Assembly: GCA_037969035.1 (NCBI GenBank)
Contig: JBBKWU010000026.1
Location: forward strand, 101,124 to 165,123
Reading direction: 5' to 3'
Origin: JBBKWU01 sp037969035
Lineage (GTDB): Bacteria; Pseudomonadota; Alphaproteobacteria; Micavibrionales; Micavibrionaceae
Length of the DNA stretch: 64,000 nucleotides
Notes under the pieces: model-generated
Told to the model about the DNA's origin: nothing
The model's input: only the letters and a program-made list of their open reading frames with translations
Databases searched by the model: none
In this document: positions 26,551 to 33,592 of the stretch, one piece after another
How positions within the stretch are numbered: the stretch's first letter is position 1
How the letters are laid out: the number at the start of each line of letters is the position of its first letter
Translations under genes and position numbers: made by a program

Positions 26551-27495
26551 ATGGCGCGCTCCCGCATGAAAAAAGAGAAAACTCTCGGCGTTTCGCACCG
26601 TACGCGTCGCTATGATTTACCGCTACACCAAAGCGGCGGCACGAATTTCATTGTGCTTTTGATTAGCCTCATGAGCTTTTTAGCCGTACTCGCCATTGCC
26701 TCAGCCTTTGCGCTATCGGCCATGACAGATCGCTGGTCATCAGGGTTAGAAAACCGCGCCACAATCGAAGTACCCGCCACCATCAACGACAACACTATTC
26801 GCACCAAAGAGGAAATCGCCGATATCACAAGCCGCCTTTCCGCAAGTTTGAAAAGCGATCCGCATGTTGAATCGGTTAAAATCATGAGCAATGAGGAAAT
26901 CGCCGAACTCGTGCGTCCGTGGCTTGGTGATAATCTTGTGCTGGATAAAGTGCCATTGCCGGGGCTTGTCTCGCTGACCCTCACGCAATCAGACAAAGAC
27001 ACCATCGCCAAATTGCGCGGCAAGATCAAAATCATCGCCCCTGCTGCGCAGCTTGATACGCACGAAGGCTGGCTGTCTGATTTGCTCCGCTTTACAGGTG
27101 CGCTTAAATTCTCGGCAACGCTACTGATTATCGTGATTGCCATCACAACCGTGACCGCCATCGCGGGCGCTGTCCGCTCACGCCTTGCCGTGCATAGTAA
27201 AGAGGTTGAGCTTTTACACCTTATGGGTGCGACCGATAATTATATCTCGCGCCAGTTCCAGCGTCATTCATTGCTGCTAGCACTCAAAGGTTCGGGCATT
27301 GGGCTTATCGCTGGTGCGTTGGCACTTATCATTATCGGTTGGTTGTTTGGTAAAATGGATGTCAATCTTCTGCCTGATTTCTCGCTGAGCCATATGCAAA
27401 TTTTGTCCTTTGGCCTCTTGCCGCCGACCATGGCGCTTGTTGCCATTATCACCGCTCGTCAAACCGTTTTGCGCGTGTTGCGCACCATATTGTAA
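26551..27495 (+). CDS. ftsX: Cell division protein FtsX
   Basis: A 314-residue permease-like protein with four membrane helices (about 35-58, then three in the C-terminal half near 188-210, 235-270 and 280-300) and a large periplasmic loop in between (about 60-185). The loop is the part that binds hydrolase activators in other bacteria. The segment SKEVELLHLMGATDNYI (about 217-233) is the conserved cytoplasmic coupling region that contacts FtsE. AGGGAG at 26534-26539 precedes the ATG. It lies directly behind ftsE. Confidence 0.93.
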   Translation: MARSRMKKEKTLGVSHRTRRYDLPLHQSGGTNFIVLLISLMSFLAVLAIASAFALSAMTDRWSSGLENRATIEVPATINDNTIRTKEEIADITSRLSASLKSDPHVESVKIMSNEEIAELVRPWLGDNLVLDKVPLPGLVSLTLTQSDKDTIAKLRGKIKIIAPAAQLDTHEGWLSDLLRFTGALKFSATLLIIVIAITTVTAIAGAVRSRLAVHSKEVELLHLMGATDNYISRQFQRHSLLLALKGSGIGLIAGALALIIIGWLFGKMDVNLLPDFSLSHMQILSFGLLPPTMALVAIITARQTVLRVLRTIL

Positions 27496-27510
27496 GAGGA
27501 CGATAAAGCT

Positions 27511-28131
27511 GTGAAAATTCCAACATCATTACGCGTTATCGTCTCGGGAATCTCTTTGGTGTTCATCGTTTGGTTGCTCGGCTATTTTTACTTTGCCTAC
27601 CAAATCAGCCACATGGATATACCCGATGAACGCACGACAAAGCCTGATGCCATCATCGTTGTCACAGGTGGCTCACAACGCATTAACAAAGGGCTCGATC
27701 TGCTCAAAGCCGAATACACAGACAATGTGTTTATTTCTGGCGTTCATAAAAAAGTCACCCTCAACACTCTTTTTGATATGTGGGACGGCTATGAAAAGGG
27801 CAATCGCCCATGCTGCATCACGCTTGGTCACGCCGCTTCAAACACGTGGGAGAATGCGCTAGAAACGCGCCTTTGGGTTAGCTCGCAAGAAAACATAAAA
27901 ACGCTGTGGCTGATTACCTCGAACTATCACATGCCGCGCGCCTTGGTCGAGCTTCACGCCGCGATGCCTGATCTTGATATCATTGCTTATCCTGTAGATT
28001 CAGAAGTCACCATGACCGAACAAGGAGGATTCTTCCGCGTCAGCTTCCGCGAGTACAACAAAACCCTACTCACCTATGTGCGTCTCAACCTGATCCGCAT
28101 CGAAGACAACCACAGCGGGGCTATTTCATGA
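27511..28131 (+). CDS. YdcF-like protein (DUF218)
   Basis: A 206-residue protein with one N-terminal membrane helix (about 8-30) and a DUF218 domain starting PDAIIVVTGGSQRINKG (about 46-62), with a conserved NTWENAL region and WLITSNYHMPRA (about 130-141). Relatives (YdcF, SanA, ElyC) act in envelope integrity and polyprenyl-phosphate metabolism, but the reaction is not settled. The start is a GTG at 27511 with AAGAGGA at 27494-27500. It is embedded in an envelope operon and its TGA overlaps the ATG of the next gene (ATGA). Confidence 0.85.
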   Translation: MKIPTSLRVIVSGISLVFIVWLLGYFYFAYQISHMDIPDERTTKPDAIIVVTGGSQRINKGLDLLKAEYTDNVFISGVHKKVTLNTLFDMWDGYEKGNRPCCITLGHAASNTWENALETRLWVSSQENIKTLWLITSNYHMPRALVELHAAMPDLDIIAYPVDSEVTMTEQGGFFRVSFREYNKTLLTYVRLNLIRIEDNHSGAIS

Positions 28132-28880
28132 ATTTCATCCGCTCGCTCTTGTTTACCCCCCTGTTTTACGCGCTGAATATTATCGCGTGTATCATTTGCA
28201 TTCCGGGGCTGTTGCTACCGCCGCAAAAGGCGTTGGAGTTGATTGTTCGTAATTATGTGCGTGCGATTTACTTCCTTGAAAAACACGTCATGGGCTTGGA
28301 TTTTGAAATCCGCGGGATGGAGCATATCCCGCGCAAAGGCGCGTTTATCATCGCCGCGAAACATCAATCCGCCTATGAGACATTCAAGCTGCACTTGCTG
28401 TTTGATGATCCTGCGATTGTACTTAAACGTGAATTGTTGCGGGTTCCGATTTGGGGGAAATTCCTTTCCAAAGTGAACCCCATCGCCATTGACCGCGCCA
28501 AAGGCAAAGATGCCATCACGCAAATCATCGAAGGTGCTGAGCTTGTTAAAAAGCAAAACCGCCCGCTCATTATTTTCCCCCAAGGCACACGCGTTTTGGT
28601 GGAACAAACAGCAAAAGACAAACCCTACAAAATCGGTGTCGCCCGCATCGCCGAAGCCACAGGCATGACCATTGTGCCGCTTGCGCTCAACACAGGATAT
28701 TTCTGGCCGCGCAAAGGATTTATGAAACGTTCTGGCAAAGTTGTCTTTGAATTTCTACCGCCGATAAACCCCGAAGAATACGGCGTGTACGAGATTATCA
28801 AGATGCTGGAAAGCCAGATCGAAGAACACTCAAACGCCCTGCTCCCTGCCCCAAAAGAGAACAAAAAGCTCACCAAATAA
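28128..28880 (+). CDS. plsC: 1-acyl-sn-glycerol-3-phosphate acyltransferase
   Basis: A 250-residue PlsC-type acyltransferase that makes phosphatidic acid for phospholipid synthesis. It has an N-terminal hydrophobic helix (about 8-30), the catalytic block AAKHQSAYET (about 82-91, an H-x4-E form of the HX4D motif), the substrate-binding FPQGTR (about 150-155, a variant of FPEGTR) and a VPLALNTG segment. The length is typical. It overlaps the YdcF-like gene by 4 bases. Repeat copy 2 follows. The enzyme assignment is firm; acyl donor preference is not predictable. Confidence 0.88.
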   Translation: MNFIRSLLFTPLFYALNIIACIICIPGLLLPPQKALELIVRNYVRAIYFLEKHVMGLDFEIRGMEHIPRKGAFIIAAKHQSAYETFKLHLLFDDPAIVLKRELLRVPIWGKFLSKVNPIAIDRAKGKDAITQIIEGAELVKKQNRPLIIFPQGTRVLVEQTAKDKPYKIGVARIAEATGMTIVPLALNTGYFWPRKGFMKRSGKVVFEFLPPINPEEYGVYEIIKMLESQIEEHSNALLPAPKENKKLTK

Positions 28881-28890
28881 CAACCGCGCC

Positions 28891-28974
28891 GTCATTGCGA
28901 GGAGTGAAACGACGCGGCAATCCAGCAAAAACGGTGAACCCTCTCTGGATTGCTTCACATTCGTTCGCAATGAC
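28891..28974. repeat. Palindromic interspersed repeat, copy 2 (inverted)
   Basis: Ends GTCATTGCGA (28891-28900) and TCGCAATGAC (28965-28974) are inverted copies; inner GCAATCCAG (28917-28925) and CTGGATTGC (28945-28953) also pair. The arm carrying GACGCGGCAATCC is here on the left, whereas in copies 1 and 3 its complement is on the right, so copy 2 is inverted. It lies between the converging plsC and tyrC genes. Confidence 0.88.
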
Positions 28975-28988
28975 GATGGCGATTTCTG

Positions 28989-29903
28989 TTATTTCTTCGC
29001 CGCTTTTTTATCGTCAGGATAAACATAGGCCGCTTGGCCTGCATCAATAACTTCCTTGCGGATAGCCTGTGTGCGGCTAAAGAACTCAAACAAATGTTTG
29101 CCGTCATCTTTACGAATCGCGCGGCGCATTGCGGTTAGATCTTCGTCAAAGCGTTGCAGGATTTCCAGCACGGCGTCTTTGTTATTCAAAAACACATCAC
29201 GCCACATCGTCGGGTCAGATGCCGCAATCCGTGTGAAATCCCGAAAGCCAGAGGCCGAGAATTTAATAACATCGCTTTTGGTGTCGTCCTGTAAATCCGT
29301 GGCTGTCCCCACAATCGTAAACGCAATCAAATGCGGTAGGTGCGAGGTAATAGCCAAAATCAAATCATGGCGATTGGCGTCCATAATTTCAATTCGTGCG
29401 CCACATGCTTCCCAAAAGGCCGTGACCTTCTCCACCGCGCGTAGCTCCGTATTCAATAGCGGTGTTAAAATGCACCAACGGTTTTGGAACAGCTCAATAA
29501 ACCCTGATTCGGGGCCTGAATATTCCGTTCCGGCAATCGGGTGCCCTGGAACAAAATGTGCATGCGCAGGGATATGGCTTTTTAAATCTTTGATCGCGCT
29601 TTGCTTGACCGAGCCAACATCTGTCACAATCGCGCCCGCCTCTAACTTACCAAGCCCAAGCGCTATAGAAGGATAAGCCCCCATCGGCACACTGACGATA
29701 ACAAGGTCTGCACCCTCAAGTGCCTTTTCAACGCGAGTCTCCGTTTCATCCGCAAGATCAAGCTCAAGCACGCGCTTGCAGATTTCCTTGTCTTTTTCCA
29801 CGACCGTTAAATTATCAGCCAGATCATATTCACGAATGCACCGCGCGAGCGAAGACCCGATCAAACCACAACCGATAATCACAATCTTTTTAAACATTTT
29901 CAT
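28989..29903 (-). CDS. tyrC: Prephenate/arogenate dehydrogenase (cyclohexadienyl dehydrogenase)
   Basis: A 304-residue NAD(P)-dependent dehydrogenase of tyrosine synthesis that converts prephenate or arogenate to the hydroxyphenyl product. The nucleotide-binding start is IVIIGCGLIGSSLAR (about 7-21, GxGxxG), followed by VTDVGSVKQ (about 94-102) and PGHPIAGTEYSGP (about 118-130), the substrate-binding motif. The family length is about 290-310. The ATG at 29903 overlaps the TGA of the upstream chorismate mutase gene (ATGA); an ATG at 29897 is also possible. It converges on plsC. Confidence 0.92.
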   Translation of the reverse strand: MKMFKKIVIIGCGLIGSSLARCIREYDLADNLTVVEKDKEICKRVLELDLADETETRVEKALEGADLVIVSVPMGAYPSIALGLGKLEAGAIVTDVGSVKQSAIKDLKSHIPAHAHFVPGHPIAGTEYSGPESGFIELFQNRWCILTPLLNTELRAVEKVTAFWEACGARIEIMDANRHDLILAITSHLPHLIAFTIVGTATDLQDDTKSDVIKFSASGFRDFTRIAASDPTMWRDVFLNNKDAVLEILQRFDEDLTAMRRAIRKDDGKHLFEFFSRTQAIRKEVIDAGQAAYVYPDDKKAAKK

Positions 29904-30844
29904 CGGGATGGGATTTCCGAACGATCAATGGAACTGCCGCCCATGATGTTACTTTCCACGGCTTTGCCAACCGCATCTTCATAAACAGGCGGAACGGGAT
30001 AACCACCAACAACCATAAACTGGCCATCAAGATCACCCATTTTTTCGATCAGACTTTCAAGGCGCGGATCATTATTTTCTAAAAAATCATCAACCTCGAC
30101 CAAATGGAACGCATGAACCTTGTCCTGCGATGGTGTCGTATGAAGCCCAAGCGCTTTAAAGCCCAAAGCCTCTATCGTGCTGACAATCTTTGCGCGGCTG
30201 ATATCGTTATCAAGCTCAAGCAAGATAAAGCTGCGATCATCGCCCGATGAGGCAAACGGCAAACGCGCAACAACCAACGCGCGGCTATCGGCATGTGCTG
30301 TCTCCGTTTTCGCGTTACGATTACCAAGCGGCAAACGCGCAACAATACGCAACGGCTTTTCGCCTTGCTCGGAAAACAGATAAGGCCACCACGGATGATC
30401 GGCCTCATCATCAGGCCACGGCATCACGCCAAACGTAGCATCGCCCTCTCGCACCATGCCAAGCGTACCAAGCGCATTGCTAACGGTCTGCATCGGCAGG
30501 ACGGAGCTAAAATAATCTTTCGCCATATCCCAGTATTTCAGGTTACTAGCGTTATCAGGAACACTCACCGCGACCTTAAGGCCTGTTTGCAAGAGCGAGA
30601 CAGCCCCCACAAGCTCGCGCCAGATTCGCACAACGGCTTCTTTAGGCAACGGACCTTGATGACGCGCCATTAAACGGCGCACCATCTTCATCTCGCGATC
30701 AGGCTGCACAACTTCGATATTATTCTGGCGTTTAAAATCGCCAATTTTAACAACCATTTCCGCCCGCTTCATAAGCAGATCATGGAGTTTATTATCGAGG
30801 CTATCTATCTGACGCCGTATTTCATCGACCGAGGATTTTGACAT
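29900..30844 (-). CDS. Chorismate mutase with degenerate prephenate dehydratase-like tail
   Basis: A 314-residue protein. Residues 1-90 form an AroQ-type chorismate mutase helix bundle (IRRQIDSLDNKLHDLL, then the conserved R, K and Q positions through REMKMVRRLM and REL). The rest resembles prephenate dehydratase: a KVAVSVP start, GVMPWPDD where active enzymes have VPIENS, and an ACT-like segment RSFILLELDNDISRAKIV near 210-230. The catalytic TRF threonine motif of dehydratases is not seen. It probably makes prephenate only; the tail may be regulatory. It is coupled to tyrC, which uses its product. Confidence 0.85.
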   Translation of the reverse strand: MSKSSVDEIRRQIDSLDNKLHDLLMKRAEMVVKIGDFKRQNNIEVVQPDREMKMVRRLMARHQGPLPKEAVVRIWRELVGAVSLLQTGLKVAVSVPDNASNLKYWDMAKDYFSSVLPMQTVSNALGTLGMVREGDATFGVMPWPDDEADHPWWPYLFSEQGEKPLRIVARLPLGNRNAKTETAHADSRALVVARLPFASSGDDRSFILLELDNDISRAKIVSTIEALGFKALGLHTTPSQDKVHAFHLVEVDDFLENNDPRLESLIEKMGDLDGQFMVVGGYPVPPVYEDAVGKAVESNIMGGSSIDRSEIPSR

Positions 30845-30909
30845 GTAGATTTAATAGCGCGAGTACACAATGAAAGCAAAGGGAAAGTAACCACTGTCCT
30901 CATTATCTT

Positions 30910-31635
30910 TCACGATCGGCTGGGAACCGCATTTTTCACCAGCACACGGCGTGATGATTGCGTTGCCCCTTTGGCGTGACCCGCATAAATTTGCTTGCTG
31001 ACCTCAACAATATGAACGCCCGCAAACCCTGAAAAAAGGTATCGTCCCAGATTTTCAAACGCATAAGCCGCCCGCAACATCCAGAACGAGCGAAATGGTG
31101 GCATAAACAACGCCTGCTCCGTGCGTTCATGGACAAACATATTATCCTGTAAAATGCTCATGAGCTGCTTCATGGAATAAGGCCGCCCATGCCCGAACGG
31201 TGTACTTTCCGAGCGTGACCAAAACCCCATGCGACTCGGCACAACAATAATCAACCGTCCGTTGCTTTTTAAAACCCGCCATAGCTCGTGAAAACTCGCC
31301 GAGGGTTTATCAAAAAATTCCAATCCATGCACCAGTAATATCCGATCAACCGATTCTGTTTCTAACGGCAGTTCCGTTTCATCGCCCAAAAACACGCGCC
31401 CTTGCTCACCATCAGGCCAATAATGAACGCCCATGCTTTGTGGCATGAACGCAAAATTCATGGCGGCATCGCGCGCGACATTATTAAGGTACGGTAACGC
31501 ATAACCAACACCCATCACGCGCAAGCCTTTGGTGTCGGGCCACATTTCGCGGATATGCGCGGCCAGAAAACGCCGCACCAAACGACCGCGCTTTTGGCTG
31601 TAAAAATCTTTGATGCTATGGACTATTTTGCTCAT
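30910..31635 (-). CDS. Class I SAM-dependent methyltransferase
   Basis: A 241-residue methyltransferase with a weakly conserved SAM site (RVMGVGYALPYL, about 39-50, in place of the usual DxGxG) and the later DRILLVHGLEFFDKP and ELWRVLKSNGRLIIVVPSR segments (about 97-132), typical of Methyltransf_11 proteins. The C-terminal part is basic. Members of this group are often found near tyrC and the glyoxalase gene in alphaproteobacteria. The substrate is unknown. The ATG is at 31635. It lies between the Nudix gene and the chorismate mutase gene on the same strand. Confidence 0.8.
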   Translation of the reverse strand: MSKIVHSIKDFYSQKRGRLVRRFLAAHIREMWPDTKGLRVMGVGYALPYLNNVARDAAMNFAFMPQSMGVHYWPDGEQGRVFLGDETELPLETESVDRILLVHGLEFFDKPSASFHELWRVLKSNGRLIIVVPSRMGFWSRSESTPFGHGRPYSMKQLMSILQDNMFVHERTEQALFMPPFRSFWMLRAAYAFENLGRYLFSGFAGVHIVEVSKQIYAGHAKGATQSSRRVLVKNAVPSRS

Positions 31636-31647
31636 CGTGGTGACATT

Positions 31648-32118
31648 CTAAACCGCATTCAACAACGGTTCAATCAATGGGATATCCGCAGGCAGTAAAT
31701 CACAATTATAAAGCTCGTTCGGCATGAGCCATTTTAAACTCTGCCCTTCTTTACCTTTTGGGATACCGCGCCACACACGGCAAATAAATAACGGCATCAA
31801 CAGATGAAAATCATCATAACCGTGCGAGACAAACCCCACAGGCGAGAAACAACACGGCCGCGTTTCAATGCCCAACTCTTCCTCAAGCTCCCGCATCAGC
31901 GCGTATTCGGGTGTTTCACCCTCTTCCAACTTACCACCTGGGAATTCCCACATGCCCGCCAAGGCCTTACCTTCGGGGCGTTGCGTGATCAAAACGCGCC
32001 CATCCGCATCCACAAGTGCTGCTGCGGTCACAAGCACCATTTTATCGACGCATTGCTGCGGCCTTGGTAAATCCAGTGCTTCCTCGCACCCGACATGTTT
32101 TGCGGTAAATTGAACCAT
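31648..32118 (-). CDS. mutT: MutT-type Nudix hydrolase
   Basis: A 156-residue (deoxy)nucleoside triphosphate pyrophosphohydrolase, likely one that removes 8-oxo-dGTP before it enters DNA. The Nudix box is complete: GGKLEEGETPEYALMRELEE with the following LGI, at about 65-87. The segment LITQRPEGKALAGMWEFPGG just before it is typical of MutT. The first 26 residues are an unusual extension; an internal ATG at 32040 would give a standard MutT length and is a real alternative. It lies 12 bp before the methyltransferase gene. Confidence 0.85.
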   Translation of the reverse strand: MVQFTAKHVGCEEALDLPRPQQCVDKMVLVTAAALVDADGRVLITQRPEGKALAGMWEFPGGKLEEGETPEYALMRELEEELGIETRPCCFSPVGFVSHGYDDFHLLMPLFICRVWRGIPKGKEGQSLKWLMPNELYNCDLLPADIPLIEPLLNAV

Positions 32119-32200
32119 AATTATCTATACCCTATATTGATCTAAACTGTCACTACCGCCATCACGGCACGCCCTCATCATTCACCGCCAACCCCATCCC

Positions 32201-32298
32201 GTCATTGCGAGGAGCATAGCGACGAAGCAATCCAGTATGGTGCCGACATCCAAAACTCTGGATTGCCGCGTCAGAACATTGTTCTTCCTCGCAATGAC
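32201..32298. repeat. Palindromic interspersed repeat, copy 3
   Basis: Ends GTCATTGCGAG (32201-32211) and CTCGCAATGAC (32288-32298) are perfect 11-bp inverted repeats; inner GAAGCAATCCAG faces CTGGATTGCCGCG. It has the same orientation and near-identical arms to copy 1. It lies between the mutT start and the parvulin gene end. Confidence 0.9.
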
Positions 32299-32335
32299 AA
32301 ACCTCTGATTTTTGGCAGCAGCCCTTCCTCTAACT

Positions 32336-32367
32336 AAAAAGCCGCAGTCATCATAACTGCGGCTTTT
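32336..32367 (-). terminator. Bidirectional intrinsic terminator after the parvulin gene
   Basis: AAAAGCCGCAGT (32337-32348) pairs with ACTGCGGCTTTT (32356-32367) around a 7-nt loop. On the minus strand a T run follows (plus-strand A at 32336-32340), 20 bp after the stop of the parvulin gene. T residues on the other side make it work for both strands. Confidence 0.92.
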
Positions 32368-32386
32368 GTAACTTATATCAAACGGA

Positions 32387-33370
32387 TTAGTTTTGTACTT
32401 TTTCGCCGTTAATATCAAATTTTTGTACTTTGGCTTCTTTCTGCCAATCTTTTACAAGCTCACCCAAAACTGTTTGGCGAAGCTGTGCTTCAAGCTGTGG
32501 CTTGACGGCTTCGAACTCAGGCTCAGGACGTTGGCGACGGTCTTCAACTTTGATCACGTGCCAGCCGAACTGTGTTTTTACTGGGTCTTTTGTGTATGCG
32601 CCTTTATCAAGAGCAAACGCAACGTCAGCAAATTCAGGAACCATTTCGCCTTTTGCGAAGTAGCCAAGATCACCACCGTTACCAGCAGACGGGCCCGTTG
32701 ATTTTGTTTTTGCCAATTCAGCAAAGTCAGCACCGCCATCTAGCTCAGCAATAACTGCTTTTGCTGCGGCTTCGTCTTCAACCAAAATGTGACGTGCTTT
32801 TGTTTCTTGAACTTTCGCAATTTTTTCCAAAAGCTTGTTATATTCAGCAAGAACTTTCTTCGGTGTAACTGCCGCCTCAACCTGACGTTCCAAGTAAACG
32901 TTGCGGATGATTTGTTCTTTGGCTTGTGCTGCCAAGTCGCCGACTTCTTTGTCTTCTGCGAGGTTCGCATTTTTTGCTTTTTCGCTGATAACGCGGTTGT
33001 TCACAACTTGGTCAAGTGCCAACGGGTAAAGATTTTCAAAAGGCATCTGACGAACATTCTCAGGCAAATTGCCAATGAAGTTCAGAACATCACCGCGTAA
33101 AACATCTTCACCGTAAACTTTTGCAACAACGGGATTGCCTGGCTTGATAACTGGTACGGCACCTTCACCATCCGAAACTTGCGCTGCTTCTGTCTCGGCA
33201 TCGCCTTTTTGCGCGACGCCATCAGCAGAAGACATGAACATCATGGCCCCCGCGATTGCGACAACAGCAACAACACCAATAATCAATGGCATTTTCTTGC
33301 TAGGGCATGATTTACAATCGGCGCCTTTTACAGCTTTGTTATCGTCTTTCTTTGTCTTATCTGCAGACAT
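32387..33370 (-). CDS. Membrane-anchored parvulin-type peptidyl-prolyl isomerase
   Basis: A 327-residue protein with a short cysteine-containing cytoplasmic tail (CKSCPSKK), one membrane helix (about 28-47) and a periplasmic part. The SurA/PpiC-like chaperone region (about 80-180) is followed by a parvulin domain (about 190-285) with KARHILVEDE, GADFAELAKTKSTGPSAGNGGDLGYF and FGWHVIKVEDRR, a full family pattern. It would assist folding of exported proteins. The ATG at 33370 has a strong AAGGAGAG. It is divergent from secA across a repeat-rich spacer, which fits a shared role in export. Confidence 0.9.
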   Translation of the reverse strand: MSADKTKKDDNKAVKGADCKSCPSKKMPLIIGVVAVVAIAGAMMFMSSADGVAQKGDAETEAAQVSDGEGAVPVIKPGNPVVAKVYGEDVLRGDVLNFIGNLPENVRQMPFENLYPLALDQVVNNRVISEKAKNANLAEDKEVGDLAAQAKEQIIRNVYLERQVEAAVTPKKVLAEYNKLLEKIAKVQETKARHILVEDEAAAKAVIAELDGGADFAELAKTKSTGPSAGNGGDLGYFAKGEMVPEFADVAFALDKGAYTKDPVKTQFGWHVIKVEDRRQRPEPEFEAVKPQLEAQLRQTVLGELVKDWQKEAKVQKFDINGEKVQN

Positions 33371-33421
33371 TTTCGTTCTCTCCTTCGATAGAATGTTGGA
33401 TAACCATAAATTTTCATGAGT

Positions 33422-33479
33422 TAATCTAATACAAAGTAATCTAATGTCCAGAGCCTTTTAAATAAAGCCTTTAAATAAA
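33422..33479. repeat. Paired direct repeats in the parvulin-secA spacer
   Basis: TAATCTAAT occurs at 33422-33430 and 33438-33446 (16-bp period). Next to it GCCTTTTAAATAAA (33453-33466) is followed directly by GCCTTTAAATAAA (33467-33479), a tandem imperfect repeat. They sit between two divergent genes, where regulators would bind. Confidence 0.5.
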
Positions 33480-33525
33480 CTCTCCTCTTTTTTCCACCGA
33501 TTATCTTTGTTTTACCTAAGTTTCA

Positions 33526-33553
33526 TTGACGTACAGCCTTACAAGGCTTATAT
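33526..33553 (+). promoter_or_regulatory. Predicted secA promoter with palindromic spacer
   Basis: TTGACG (33526-33531) and TTATAT (33548-33553) are 16 bp apart. The spacer holds the inverted repeat AGCCTT-AC-AAGGCT (33535-33548), a possible operator. Transcription would start about 30 bp before the secA ribosome binding site (AGGAG, 33585-33589). Confidence 0.55.
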
Positions 33554-33592
33554 GAGATAAGAAATAACGTAGGGGAAAGCCCAGAGGAGAAT

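Noticed and set aside
28914..28953. Rho-independent terminator between plsC and tyrC
   Set aside because: The stem belongs to the interspersed repeat copy 2 and no T tract follows on either strand.
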